From Nannochloropsis oceanica (taxonomy: Eukaryota; Sar; Eustigmatophyceae; Eustigmatales; Monodopsidaceae): DNA of 64,000 nucleotides. Below the pieces are notes generated by a model. That model was not told where the DNA came from. It was given only the letters and a program-made list of their open reading frames with translations, and did not search any database. Numbering within the stretch: position 1 is the first letter of the stretch; each line of letters begins with the position of its first letter. This document shows, piece by piece, positions 11,765 to 24,689 of the stretch. The stretch spans positions 62,001 through 126,000 of the forward strand of contig CP038124.1 of NCBI GenBank assembly GCA_004519485.1, read 5' to 3'. The position numbers and the translations under genes are program-made.

Positions 11765-13103
11765 GGAGGGCGGGAGGGAGGGCGGGCGGGAGGGAGGGGG
11801 CGAGAGAGCAAGTCTTCTTTCAATTTTGATTTGCGGGGCGTACGGATGTCATTTTTGGACGGGCGAGGGGGACGGCGAGACGAAGAGGATTCGGTAATGA
11901 AGGGAGGAGAGGATGTAGATTTATAGGTCCAATGCAGTTCAATGCAATAAATACATGAATAAATAGATGAAAGAAGAAATTGCCAACACAGAAAGTAAAG
12001 AAGAAGAAGAAGAAGCTCGTCCGCTGTTTTTTTTGGTCTCCTGATGACTGTTACCAGGATATAATAGAGTGTGTTTTGGACTTCAACAAGGAGTAAGGAA
12101 GTAGAAGGACATAAGGGTATGTGATATGTGAATATTGATACAACGTTATATTTATTGGACGTCTAGGAGGAGTAAAGCACCAGCAGGATATATTAGACTG
12201 TAAAAAATGATATGGTGTTAAAACATCCAATGTAATGTGTATTGGATATCAAGAAGTAAAGCACCGGAAGGATGTATGATAATACTAGCTATATCAGTAT
12301 AATTTGAGTACATGTAATATTGAATATCATGTGATATGCTAATTGAACATCGTATTTCTTCCTTTTCAACCTCTCCCTTTTTCTCTACAATCAAGAGACG
12401 GTCAGGACATATGGGTGTGCTCCCTTCTGCGAACGAAACATTTAGAACATAAAGACATTGAGTTATTTAGGTCACTGGAGATAGGCTGGAGAGTATCATG
12501 CTTTAATTTCCAGTCGCTCTCTCCATCGTTACACCTCCCCGCTTGATTTCCCGCCTCTTCAACCTCCTCCTCTCCTTCTCTTCAATTCTCTCGCCTGCTC
12601 TCCCTCCCTCCCTATCCCTACCCCTAGTATGTACACTTACACACGCAAGCAACTTGTCTGCACCCGTGGTCCCTAAAGATGGAAGGGAATCCATGCATCT
12701 TGGGAAGAGAAACCGCCAAAAACGTTGATTTTGAAATTTCAAAATTTCTGTCAATGAACGACCTATAATTTCACACATGCCGGGAGGAGATACATTCCCT
12801 ATTGGAGATTTATTCCCCTATTTTCAATCTTTATTCTCTGTTTCTCCCGTCGCTCTCTCCTTCCCTCCCTTCTGAATCACACTTTTCCTCGACTTCTCCA
12901 GGCTTGGCAGGCAGAAAGGGAGGGAGGGAGGGAGGGAGGGAGGGTGGGAGGGAGGAAGGAAGAAGCTCTCCATCACAAGTGCCGCAACGTCGTCTCCTCC
13001 CGGCCACCAGTCAGATCACGTCAAATCTCTCTCTCTTGAAGGAAAGGAAGGAAGAAGGGACAACTCCGCTCTCCCTCCCTCCCTCTCTCCCTCCCTCCAT
13101 GCT
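11765..13103. other. Intergenic region between FCF1 and a convergent membrane-protein gene
   Basis: It contains the FCF1 3' end (AATAAA near 11946), the degenerate repeat at 12060-12350 and pyrimidine-rich DNA to 12900. A few open frames near 12343-12546 and 12802-13164 look like chance frames. No gene is supported. Confidence 0.4.
12060..12350. repeat. Degenerate tandem repeat, AT-rich, unit about 85-95 bp
   Basis: A core of the form TATTGGA..TC..GGAGTAAAGCACC-GAAGGAT-TAT recurs at about 12154-12210 and 12239-12290. A weaker version (TTTTGGACTTCAACAAGGAGTAAGGAAGTAGAAGGA) starts near 12073. Similarity is moderate and was judged by eye. Confidence 0.5.
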
Positions 13104-14708
13104 TCACAAGTGCATAAGCCTGTCTTCGGTTTCTGCCAGCAGGCGCTCGATTTCAAATTTCTGAGCTTGGAGGGAATGGACGTCCAGGGGGAGGGGCTGG
13201 GGGAGGGAGGAGAGGAGGAAAGAGAGTGGGGAGTGAGGGAGGGAGGGAGGGAGGGAGGGAGGGAGGGAGGGAGGGGTGAGAACATGTCGGGTGGAGCGTG
13301 GGCTCGCCATAAACATCGTTTATCTCGGTTGCTGTATCAGGCCCCTCCCTTCATCTCCCTCCTTCCCTCCCGTCCTCACTCCCTCCCTCCTTTCTCTCCT
13401 CGTGTCGCGATGACGTACCTTCCTCCTCCTCATCCTCCCCCTCTCCCTCCCTCCATTCCTTCCCCTGCAGCACACCACGCTCACCAGCACCTGCCCTACC
13501 GCAACTCCCATCATCGCTACGGCCACCGCATGAACAGGGGAGGCACCTTGCTCCTTCCCTCCCTCGCCTTCCGCAGGCCACAGCGCCGAGGCAGCGAGTG
13601 ACGGGAGGTTGAGCTGCGCCCCGAGGAAGAGGAGGAGGAGGGAGCGGGGGAGGGCGTGATGGAGGGAGGGGAAGAAGGAGAAGAGGCGATCCGTAACGTG
13701 TCTCCCGAGGGAGGGAGAAAGGGAGGGAAGGAGGGAGCAGCTGCTGGTTTCGGCGAGGAGGAGGACGGGAGTGAGGGAGCAGGCGTAGAAGCGGATAATG
13801 ATTTCGGACCACTAGGAGGGAGGGAGGGAGGGAGGGAGGGAGGGTTAAGAAATGATGATCGAGGTCAACGTGGTAAATGAGGGATGGGGTGAAAGGAAGG
13901 GGGCCCTCCCTCCCTCCCTCCCCCCCTCCTTCCCTCCCTCCCTGACCCTCCCTCCCTCCCTCCCTCCCTCCCTCTTACCGTCATCATGGCCCTCGTGGCT
14001 GGCGACAAGAGGAGTAACAAATGCAGGCCCAGGGAGGCAAGGCCCGTGAGAACAGTGAAGAGAGAGAGGAGGGTGGAGAAGCGTACGAGAAGGGAGGGGG
14101 GGATAGGTTCCTGGGTAAAGGAGGGGGGGAGGGAGGGAGGGAGGGAGGGGTCAAGGCAGTAAGGTCTGCGAAAGAGCAAGAAGGGAGAGGAGGAGGGGCA
14201 GGAGGAGGAAGAGGCAGAGTAAAGAGTCAGTAAGGGAAAGAAAGAGGGAGGGAGGGCAGGAGGAAGAGAGAGGGACAGGGGGAGAGGGCATAAAGGAGAG
14301 GGAGGGAGGGAGGGCCATATATTAGGGAGGGGTCCGTACATCCCTCATTTGGCAAGCAGACACGCCGCACTCCCTCCCTCCTGCGTTTCTTCCTTTCCTT
14401 CTTGTGAGCCTTACCTCCTCAGCTCCTACTTTCCTACTCTTCATTATTAAGACGCCAATATGCGGGTTTCCCTCTCCCTGCCCTTTCATGCTTGCTCCCC
14501 CTCCTCCTCCTTCTCTATCATGATTGCTGGTACTGAACGCCGACGACATACTGTTGGACCCAACGCCCTTAAAAAATGACGAGGATGGTGATGATGATAT
14601 CGGTGCTTTTCCTTGTCCGTGTGATGCTAGAAGTGGCCCTGCTCCTGTTCCTCCTCCACCGTTTCCTCCTGTTACCCCCTTGGAAGGGAGGAGGCCGCTG
14701 GTGAACAT
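13104..14708 (-). CDS. Four-helix membrane protein, possibly COPI-associated/TVP15-like
   Basis: Exons 14708-14415, 14110-13979, 13811-13419 and 13160-13104 all join in phase 0 with GT/AG sites and give about 291 residues. The first exon is a Gly/Ser-rich cytosolic-type region (start at MFTSGLLPSKG). The second encodes a membrane helix (FTVLTGLASLGLHLLLLL). The third encodes a helix around RFYACSLTPVLLLAE, a further apolar stretch near LPRSLLLFLGAQL, and a helix AVAVAMMGVAVGQVLVSVV. The short last exon is charged and could be a coiled coil (KFEIERLLAETEDRL). The four-helix order with a polar residue-rich LLLAE motif resembles the Golgi COPI-associated family, but this is inference from topology. 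The first exon could start further upstream (to about 14858). Confidence 0.6.
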
Positions 14709-15701
14709 GGCAGGCGAGCCACCAACCACAGGCCCGGAGGCTCCCCTATCTGCCTGTATACATGTGCATATGTGTCCAAATCGTTGTGAGATGTGGTGAT
14801 TACCGTCACTTGTATTGGTCACACTGCCGCCATGTTGCCGCCTCGTCATCTCCAGCACCTCGATCGCTCAATAAACTCAAGCCGCAGAATCAGCGAGGTC
14901 CTGCTGGCATAGCAATGGTACGGTACCATGCTGCCTGCACGAAGGAGGAGGGCTGCGTGTGTTAAAAAGTGTGTGAGACCCCTCCTCCAGGCAGTCTTAA
15001 GTGTGTATTGGCCTGATGTGTTGCTTTGATTGAGTCTCGTCTGCCCGTCGTTTCTTCGCTCGCACTGCAATTATGGATGCTTCTTGTGTCGTCCTCACCA
15101 CCCCAACCCACTAACATACATGCACACGTTGCTCTTGCTCTCCCTCCGCAATTTTCATCCAACTTGCAGACTGAATGAGAATACCAGACATACATTAGCA
15201 ATAAGGAAATAATGTTTTGACCTTGCCACTGTATGCATTTTCTTCTGTTCGTCCAGCCATTGCACCCACAGCACTATTTCTTCTCATTCCTCTCTCCTCC
15301 TACACCCGCCTCCTCGCCCAAAACGGGCGTCGCCGGGGAAAGAGTTGTCTTTTCCCCGTTCAAGAGCACGGTTGAAAGTTTCTAGCTACTACGTAGTAAA
15401 AAGGGTGGAAACCGCACAGCTCGTCTCACGCAGCGGCAGGCCTAGAGAAAAAAATTTATCCAAAAAGATAATACACTTTATCACTGAAAGTTAAAAGCAT
15501 GATTCCCTCTTGCTCCAACAGTGAGCTTGAGGCTCGGGGGCCTTTAAAGCTAATATATTTTGTTGTTCTACGACTCTAGCACTTCCTTTCGCAACTGGTT
15601 TAGAAATTAAGTGACTTTCCTCAATTTTCTTTGCCAAGAAAATCAAGTCCAGCTCCTCATGCCCAATGCTTTTCTTATATCATAGAGCTAGATCAATGTG
15701 C
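14709..15701. other. Intergenic, no gene seen
   Basis: This lies between two minus-strand genes. An AT-rich block at 15420-15700 adjoins the stop of the CobW gene. No coding exon, RNA gene or clear repeat is recognised. Confidence 0.4.
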
Positions 15702-18614
15702 TTAATTGTTCTCCTCTTCCTCATCACTTTCATACTCGCTGCTGCTCTCATCGTCCTCATGTCCGCTTTCTTCCCCCGTTCCACTTGGGAAAAAAGGATC
15801 GACAAAGGTCTCGGCCCACTCCCAAGGCATTCTCACTAGTTCCTTGTCCGTCAGTAGACATGCGTCCAAAGCCTTTTCTACTGCCGCCTGGTCCATTTGC
15901 ACGCCAATAAGCACCACTTCTTGGCGTCGGTCCCCCCACACAGGTGCCCAGTTGGCCTGCAACTGCGTCAACGTCAAAGTCTCGGGCCACTCCACTGGGT
16001 CCGTGGCACACAGCCAGCGGTCATAATCTCGCGAGGTGAAACTGTGCACAGCCCCTGCCAGGGACCAGAAGACCATTTGCTGCATCTGTGTTGCTAGCCA
16101 CAGGTAGCCCTTGACGCGCACAAGGGATTGGAGGGGGTGGAGCTGTGCAGAGCCGCTTGACTGGTGGACGCCAGTCCCTTGCAGCAGGGGCCACGGCTCA
16201 GCCTTACGATCCCCTGAGATATCGCGACCGACATGGGATATCAGACAACCCTCACTCGAAACCTTATCACCATCGCTGCATTCACACCCTTCGGCCCCAA
16301 AAATCAAGGAATGCAGCCGTTCAGGGTGGAAAGGGCGGCTCCGGCGGTAGCAAAAGCTCGAGACACCGTACTCCAATGTCTCAGGCACACGGGGAGCCAT
16401 GGAACTGTTGCTGCCACCGCGCAATCCTCGCAACCAACCCGGAGCTTGCTGCGCCTTCTCGAGCGAGAAGAGCCCTGTATTGAGGATCTCACGAACGTCC
16501 ACGCGTCCGTGTTCAGCTGACAATACCTTGGCCCCCGGGTTGAGCGTGTGAATGAGAGCTCGAAGGGCAGAAAGGGACGTAATAGGGGTCTTAGAGAATG
16601 ATCCAGTCGACGAGACAGTCACGGGGCTATCAACGGCACCGACAGCAGGCAACAGATCGATCTTGTTCAGGATCACCACATCCGCAAATTCGATCTGCTC
16701 ACACATTAAGTCAGCAAGCGTCTTGTCGTCCTCTTCACCCATTGAAATAGGACACACCTCGCGTTCTTTGCTCGCCGCTACCCGCTCCCGCGCTCTCAAG
16801 TGTCGGTGAAGGTCTGGCGCATCCACCACAGTCACAGTCGTGTCCAAACGCGCCAGCGACGACAAGGACCGGCCGTGCTCATCCTCAAAGGTGAAAGTTT
16901 CAGCCACAGCCAGAGGCTCCGAAATTCCACTACTCTCAATCAACAAATAGTCGAATTCCTCCTCCTGCGCCAAATCCACAATTTGAGCGAGCAGATCCTC
17001 CCGTAGCGTGCAACAAATGCAGCCGTTCGCCATGGACACGATACGTTCCTCCTCTTGGACTTTGCCTACCACCTGTACACGCTGTCGGTCTTGCGACACA
17101 AGTGCGGCATCAATATTGAGCTCATTCATGTCATTGACCAGCACCGCCACTCGCCAATTCTGCTGATTGTTTAGGATATGCTTCAGAAGAGTCGTTTTTC
17201 CGGCACCCAAGAATCCACTCAACAAAGTCACGGGCAAGATGTCCGGGCGCTTGATCAAAGAAGCTTGATGTAAGAGAGCTTCAACCGATGCGTTGGTCTG
17301 AACATGGTTGTGGGAGTGGCCACCTTTATGATTGTCGCTCGTCAGGTACTCATGCAACTCGTCCCACCCCGGTCCACTTAGCACGCCACCACCCGTACGC
17401 AAGGCCGTTTCGAGGAGGTTGCGTGTCTGGTCGACAAGGGGAAAGGCATGGAGGCCTTGTTTCGTCGAACGGCAGGCCCGTACTTGCTCCCGTGTTTTCC
17501 AGACGATAGCGCGGCCAGCGCTGGGGGCAGTGGTGGAGGTGGCATTGAGCGCAATTGTAGTGTTGGAGAACACGCTGCTGTTGTCGCTGCTGCCACTGTC
17601 GCCCTTGCTGTCACGATCCTCCTCAGTCTCACAACTGCCGACCTCCGTCGTGGCGATAAAAAAATGGTACGCATGTGTATTGCCGTCGGCTGCTTCTGCT
17701 GGACGGTGAAGCTCTGTGATTCGGGGCAGATGCGCAGCCAGTTGGAAAGATTGAGGAGAAGGACGGGCCACGCAGACCGTGTCGTCGTCCTCGCCCCCGC
17801 AGTCCACCTCTTCCTTACCCCCATCTTCTCCAGTCGCTTCCTCTAGCGCTCGGGAGGCTGCCTCAAGAAAAGATTCGTGTGATCGGGGTTTGGTGCTAGC
17901 GACGTACCAGACGCCCTGGTGGACTTGAAGACCGTACTCCACAACATAGGGAGGACAGTCCAAATAGTTATGCTCAGCATTCTGGCATACTTTATTCATG
18001 TTCAATAATCCCTTGGAAGGCCTTTGGACAGGGACGGGGCGGACGAGAATAGCTCCCACATGATGCACGATGGCCGACAGGTTATTGGCCCGGGCCGAGG
18101 CTGGCACGATAAAAGAGGCCCCCCCGTGCTTGTGCAGTGGCTGGAGGTCTTGGGTCCGCGGTCCACAATGCAGTTGGATAATGCCATCGAAGCAATTGAC
18201 AAAACCTGAAAGCAGGAGGAAGCGACCGCGTCGGATGTGGGTGCTGCGGGTGGAGCGGTAGACGAGCTCGGCGACAGCACTCTCGTCGCTGTGAGGGGGA
18301 GTACGGTACGGTGAGGGAGGGCGAGGGAATTGAGCATGCTTTCTTGAGTGGGAGTAAAGACACAAATGAAAGACTAGAGTTACTTGGTACAGGACGTGTT
18401 GCTGCATGTAGAATTTCCGTTTCATTCCCCCACGCACTTACCCGACAAGGACGCGGAGGAAGAGGGAGGATGACGACGACGACGACGAAGAAGAAAAGGA
18501 GGGCTGGGGCGTCTCGAGAACTTTTACCACAATATCCTGGTATTGAATTCCCGGCACTGTGAGTGTGTGCAGGCGGCGGTATGACGAAAAGGAGCTCGAG
18601 GCAAGAGGACGCAT
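15702..18614 (-). CDS. CobW/COG0523 (ZNG1-like) G3E GTPase metallochaperone with a long N-terminal extension
   Basis: G3E GTPases of this family deliver metal (Zn for ZNG1) to client proteins. Two exons, 18614-18442 and 18288-15702, join in phase and give 919 residues. The N-terminus (MRPLASSSFSSYRRLH) is rich in Ser/Arg with no acidic residues, like a mitochondrial or organellar presequence. Residues about 60-400 are an extension unlike canonical CobW. The GTPase core shows the P-loop GFLGAGKTT (about 414-422), the metal-site motif GCICCT (about 479), ESSG and NKID. A His-rich segment (GGHSHNH) just precedes the P-loop. The C-terminal CobW domain (around SFCYRRSRPFHPERL and VRVKGYLWLA) is followed by an acidic tail. 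It is nearly intronless, unlike its neighbours. Confidence 0.9.
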
Positions 18615-19668
18615 TGCGATCAGGTAGGTGCGTAAAGCTCCTGTTGCGGGGGGGGACGAAAAAGAAAGGAGGAGATTATCTGCGGTCTATTTGGATTCGA
18701 GCACCCCTGTCCTGTATCCCTGTTCCTCAATTGTACCTCGCCTTATGGTTGTATGCGTAGAAGTGTACCACCGCATCATTGACAGTACGGCTGCGGACAA
18801 GGAAGGATTATTGAACGCTGCGCCTTCGGAAAAACAAAGTCAAGCTCCTCCGTGCAAATATCAATCCACACTTCCCTGATTTGCTTTCATGAAAAGACGT
18901 TCTTCCTATCATACTTTCACTTCTTCGCTCCTTATTAGGGAGGTATCTCTACACCTTGCTCGTCGATGCTCTAGATGTGTTCGGTGGGGCATTGTCCTAC
19001 GGCATGGCCTGGGGAGGCGGGAGGTTACTCGAGATGTCGTCGGAACGGAACGTGTTCATTTTCTTCTGGGGGAGAAGGGGGGTAGAGTAAAGATTTATTG
19101 ATAGAAGGCCCCCATCGACTCCGTTCTGAGCCTTGACGGTGCATGAAATCTTAGTGATTGAGACCAATATGCGTGCAAGTTCATTCAATTCCACTCGCAA
19201 ATCAAGAAAATGTCCATTTATCCTTTTATCACTCTTCTTTATCCTTTTATCACTCTTCTCTGCCAATGAATGAGGACGAGAAGATCAAAGGCGAAGGCCA
19301 ATCAAAAGCAATGGCAAGCCTCCGTCAGAACAAGCAAGAGAGGAAAAAGCCTGATATCCTGGACTTAGACATTCATAGATGCTCAACTGCTCTAGAAAAT
19401 TATCATTGTTGGAGCCATGGAAAAAAAACTTGCTCCGTCATCCTCCACCATCCCCAACACAAGCCTTCGTGTTAGTCGTTGCTTCTTTTGTGCCTAATGT
19501 GTTCATCCATCTCCTGCTTTCTATCTCACGCATTCTTCTCTTCCTACACCCCCTCATCTCGTCTCCCGCGGCCGAACCCTCCCTCTCACTCCCTTTCTCG
19601 ACCTCCCTTCCGTCTTGTCTCACCGTCTAAACGAAAAATTCGCACGTGCCTTTCTTCTTAACACACAA
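18615..19668. other. Intergenic, no gene seen
   Basis: Upstream region of the CobW-family gene and 3' flank of the LRR gene. A 21-bp sequence around TTTATCCTTTTATCACTCTTC is directly repeated near 19212-19258. Open frames are short and not protein-like. Confidence 0.4.
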
Positions 19669-22600
19669 TTATATAAAGGCCGCCCTGACTACCACCTGCC
19701 TCGCCCTTCCGCCCTTCTTCCCTTCCTCCCGCATCACGTTCCTCAGCTCCTTCCCATCTCCCGCCGTCGTCTGATTCATTCTCAGATCAATTACCAACCT
19801 CCCTCCCTCCCTTCTACGACCTCTACATTCCCCATATCGCCATCGTAGACAGACACATAAAGCTTCCACCCCTCTTGAGCCACAGGCATTACCAAACAAA
19901 TCCAATTCTGCTAAATGGGGCAAGATCACCCCTCCCTCCCTTCCGCCCTTCCTCCCTCCCTCCTTCCCGTCCTCCAACTGCATCGCTTGAATTGGCATTT
20001 GCTGACCTTTCATATCTCTTTTCCGTGCTACTCCTTTCTCCCTTACGCCTGTCATAACGCATCCTCCTCTTTCAGTTGTTGTTGCTGCTGCCGCTGCTGC
20101 TGTTGTTGCTGCTGATGCCGTTCCTGCAGTTCCTGCTCCTCCCTCTCCCTCCTCCCTCCCTCCCTCCCTCCCTAGCATTTGAACCAATGCAATGATAGCA
20201 TCGTCCTCCAGCTGATTACAAGCAAGGAGGAGCTGGTGGAGGAAGGGGAGGGAGGGGAGGGCGGGAAGGAGGAGGAGGAGGCCGCGGTTCCCCAGCCCAC
20301 AGTGAGACAAGGACAATGATCGGAGGAAGGGGAGGCGGAGGAGGAGGAAGAGGAGGGCAGAGGGAGGGTGGGACGGAGGAGGCAATGCTGTTTCTTGTCG
20401 CTTCCGCTTTCCCATTTTGCCCCCTGCTCCTTTTTTTTCTTCTTCGGCTTCCGCTCCTCCTGCTGAGGCTGTTGCTCCTATTCCTCCTCTTCCTCCACCT
20501 CCTTTTCCGCCTCCCCAACTGCTGCGGCTTGTCAAGATGGGAAGGAGGGAGGGACGGCCTTTTCTCCCTCCCCCTTTCCCTCCTCCTCCTCCTCCTCCTC
20601 CTCCTCCTTCTCCTCCTCCTCCTCCTCCTCCTTCTTCTTCTTCTTCTTCGTCATCTCCTCTCTTTATCATCCATCCTCCATTGCTGCTGCTGCTGCTGCT
20701 GCTGCTGTTGCTACCCCTACTTTTTTCTATCATCTCATTAACCAATTCATCAACCGGAAGGAGGGCGGGAGGGAGGAGCCGCGGGTTGCGGGACAAGTCC
20801 AAAGAGGTCAATCGCGACAAAGACGAGAACACGGAGGAGGACGAGGAGGAAGGAGGGTGGGATGGCGGGGGAGGGAATGCGTCAAGCAAAGCTGTCAGGT
20901 GCCCGAGGGAGCCATCGAGGCCGCAATGGCTGAGCGAGAGGGATCGAAGGAGGGGGAGGTTCCAAAGGAGGGGGGCCAAAGGCCTGAGCAGCCCGTCCTT
21001 CCGTCCGTCCTTCCATCCGTCCTTCCGTCCGTCCTTCCGTCCGTCCGTCCGTCCGTCCCTCCCTCCCTCCCTCCTTGTTGCCCGGTAGGGGGAGGCGTTG
21101 ACGACAGTTTTGCTTCTTCTGAGGATTTTTCGAAGAGGAGGGGATGCCTCCCTCCTGCCCTCCCCCCCTCCCTCCCTCCCTCCCTTCCTCCTTCCCTCCT
21201 CCCTCTCCCCCAAAGCAGATGAGGGCAAGGAGGGAGGGAGGGAGGGAGGAACGAACGGAAAGCTATCTCCGCACACAAGAGTACAACTCAAATCTAGACT
21301 GGAAATTCCCAAGCATGGAGGGAGTGAGGGAGAAAGGCAGGGAGGAGGAGATACCTTCCTCCTCTTCTTCCTCCCCCCCCTCCCTCCCCCCCTCCCTCCC
21401 CTCCCAATCAGCCAAGAGTGAATCCTCCTCCTCCCCCTCCTCCTCCTCCTCCCCTTCCTCCTCTTCCCTCCCTTCTTCCTCCTCGAGCCATTCATCCTCT
21501 CCCTCGGTCCTCATTTTCAGTACCGCTCGAATCACGGCGTTCATTAGCACCTGCAGTCCGCCCTCTGGCCCTCCCTCCCTCCCTCCCTCCATCACTCCCA
21601 ACCCAACGAGTGTTAAGGTCGTCAACGAAGTTGTCGAAGGCGAGGGCGGGAGGGAGGAAGGGGCCGAGGACCGGATGCGGGAGGAGCAGCAGGGGGAGGC
21701 GAAGAGGGCTCGGAGGAAGCGATTAAAGACATAAGATGGAATGTCGTCGCAGGGAACGGTTGAACGGAGCTGGAGGGAGGGAGGGAGGGAGAAAGGGAGG
21801 GAGGGAAAAATGCCGTGGTGGGAGTATGTGAAAGGGGGGAGGGAGGGAGGGAGGGAGGGAGGGAGGGAGGGCGTACCTCGAGGACGGTAAGGGTGGGAAG
21901 CTTGTCAAAGGCGTAGGTGAGAGCCTCGACGGTATCTCTGGATATCTATCCAGGGAGGGAGGGAGGAAAGGTGAGAGAGGAAAGGAGGGAGGGAAGACGA
22001 GGGAGGGAGGGCGGAGGGAGGGACGGAGGAAGGGCTAGCATTGCCTGACCTTACGGGAGTGGACTCGGAGAACTTGAAGTGCAGGGAAAAAGACGAAGCT
22101 CTAGGGAGGGAGGGGGGGAGGGAGGAAGGGAACGAGGGAGGGAAGTGATCGATCGGAAATATAGCCTGTACACCTTTCCTCACCACTCTCCCCTTCCCTC
22201 CCTCCTCCCTCCCTTCCTCCCTTCCTCCCTTCCTCCCTTCCTCCCTCCCCACCTGCACGCACACCGCCACTGCACTGCCGTCATCGTTCCTCCGGTCTCT
22301 ATCGGGACAACGATCAAAATAGAGCTCTCTCAAACCCTCCTGTACACAGGACACTACACAATCAAATACCACCCTCCCGCCTTCCCTCCCTCGTTCCCGC
22401 CCTCCCTTCTTGGTGATAGCCAGGGCGGAGGGAGGGAAGGAGGGAAGGAAAGAGGGAGGGAAGGAGAGGGAGGAGAGGCGGAGGGAGGAGAGGCGGGGCA
22501 AGGGCAGGTGAAAAAAGAGGCCCTTAAGGGTGTAGAAGTCTTGTCGGCTCCACGCGTGCTAGGGAGGGAGGGGAGGAGGGAGGGAGGGAGGGAGGGAGAG

Positions 22601-23656
22601 AGGGCATAAAGCTACTCCTCACTGCATTCAATGCACGATTTACATGCCCAACCTCCCTCCCTCCCTCCCTCCCTCCCTCCCTCCCTCCTTCGACCTACCG
22701 AGAGCGTGAGCGTAGAGACATGCTTCGGAAGGGACAAAAGGGCTAGAGCCCGGTGTTTGTCGTTCTCCTGCTGCTGCTGCTGCTTCCGCTCCCTCCCGTA
22801 GAGGTGGTGGTTATGGGCGAGGGAAAGAGGGAGGGAGGGAGGGAGGGAGGGCATAGCGGTTCCCTGGACGAGAGAGAGGAAAGCGGGAGGAACCCCCTTG
22901 CGGAGGTGGAGGGAATGGAGCTGGTGCCGAAATAGGCGAAAGGACTGTAGGAGGGAGGGAGGGAGGGAGGGAAGAAGGGAAGAAGGGAAGGAGGGAGGGA
23001 AGGAGGAAGAGAAGCAAAGGGGGAAGGAGGGAGGTGTGAGATAAGTGTTCTGTTGTCAAATCTGCTGCACCACCTTTCACATCTTTCTCCCTCCCTCCCT
23101 CCTTCCCTCCCTCCCTCCCTACATGTGAAACCCCGCTCAGAGAAATTACGTCTACTGTGGAGAGGAAAGGAGTGACAGAAGCACGCCTCCATAGGCAGGA
23201 CCAGGAAGCAGCGGTGAAAGGAGGAGGATGGAGGGGGAGGAAGGGAGGGGGGGAGGGAGGGGGGGAAAGAGGGGGGGAGACGGAGACGGTGGCAGATTTG
23301 AGAGTGGTGGGGATGACGGAGGAGGGGGAGGAGGAGGGAGAGGAGGAGGGAGAAGAAGGAAAAGAAAAGGAGGAGGAGGAGGAGGAGGAGGTGGGGGAGG
23401 AGAAAATGAGTGACGGGAAGATGCTGCTGCCGGTACGTGAGGCGGAGGGAGACATACTGGTTCGACGGCTGCTGCTGCTGTTGCTGCTGTCGTCCAATCG
23501 TGGTCGCTTGTGGAAGCCGGGAGCAAGAGGAAAGGAGTTAAGGGAAGGGACTTCCTGCCCCTTCTTCTCCCCCTTCCTCCCCTCCTGCTGCTGCTTCTCC
23601 TCCTTCTTCTCTCTCTCTTCCTCCTCCTCCTCTTCCTCCTTTGCCTCCTCCTCCAC

Positions 23657-23690
<34 letters not shown>

Positions 23691-24689
23691 TCCTCCTCCT
23701 CCTCCTTATCTTCCTTCTTTTCGTCGCTAACCTTTTCCGCTACTTCCACTCCCTCCTCGGCTTTCTCCCTCGCCCCCCCCCCCCCCTTGCTCTTCATCCG
23801 CCCTCTCGCTCATTACAGCTTTTATCCCGTTCTCTTCCTCGTCCTCTTGTGAACAAGCATAAGGAGGAGGAGGAGGAGTAGCAGCCGCAGTAGCCGCAGT
23901 AACAGCAGCAGTAGCGGTAGCAGTAGCAGCTATATCCTCAGTGGTTGCGGAAAATTCAATTAAAGATTCACTTCGGTCTTCCAATTCCATCACATCAAGC
24001 TGCGTTGACAAGACGGCGCTCCTTCTCTCCTTCCAGCCCTTCCTCATCCTTCCCCCTCCACATTCGAGATGCTTGGCCAGCAATGATGACGAGGAGGAAA
24101 AGGACAGGGAGGAAGAGAAGGAGGCAGAGGAAGGGAGGGAGGAGGTCTCCAGGCCCCAGTCATCGTCGCTCGCCACACTATCGTGGCTTTCCATGTTCTT
24201 TCCCGCCTCCTCTTCAACCTTGATTTCCTGAACCCTTTCCCCCTGAGGGGTCGTAACACTGTGGATGATGTCCTGTCTCTTTTTCTCCTCTTCCTGGATT
24301 CCTCCTTTCTCCCTTTCCCTTTTAAGATTCCTCCTTATTCCATTCTCCTTGTCATTCTCATCCTCTTCGGGCCATTCGCCCCCTTCTCCCCCCATCTCCC
24401 CCCCCTCTTCATCTCCTCCCATCTTTCCCGCCGCAAGCTCTTCTGTCCTGCGGCGCTGATTTTGCTCTTTTTTCTTCAAGGCAAGGCTAGAGATTATGGC
24501 GGCGGTAATGAGGGAGAACCGCTGCCGCTGTGGCTGCTGCTGCGAATGCTGCTGCTTCAAAGAGGAGGAGGAGGAGGAGGAGGAGGAGGAGGAGGAGGAG
24601 GAGGAGGAGGAGGAGGAGGAGGAGGAAGGGGCATTGAAAGAGGACATGGGCGAGGAAGCTGTCGATCGAATGGCAACGGGTGGAAGCAT
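19669..24689 (-). CDS. Leucine-rich-repeat protein with acidic/Ser-rich N-terminal half
   Basis: The 5' part (24689 to about 23123) is Ser-rich, acidic and Lys-rich, with a poly-Ser run from a CTC repeat (24562-24625). Many small exons then each carry one leucine-rich repeat: LHSLHLRKGV (about 22900), LPKHVSTLTLS (22705), EGLRELYFDRC (22330), FPALQVLRVHS (22080), TVEALTYAFDKLPTLTVLE (21900) and LTTLTLVGLG (21610). The 3' part (to 19669) holds further repeats such as LPLLRSLSLSHCGL, LTSLDLSRN, LPFLRSLSLSHCGLG and LPHLAELDLFGN. The repeats resemble ribonuclease-inhibitor-type LRRs. A run of 14 C at 23773-23786 shifts the frame between two otherwise continuous coding stretches, either a real frameshift or a homopolymer length error. 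Exon ends are provisional. Function is unknown; the acidic half would suit a nuclear or scaffold protein. Confidence 0.6.
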
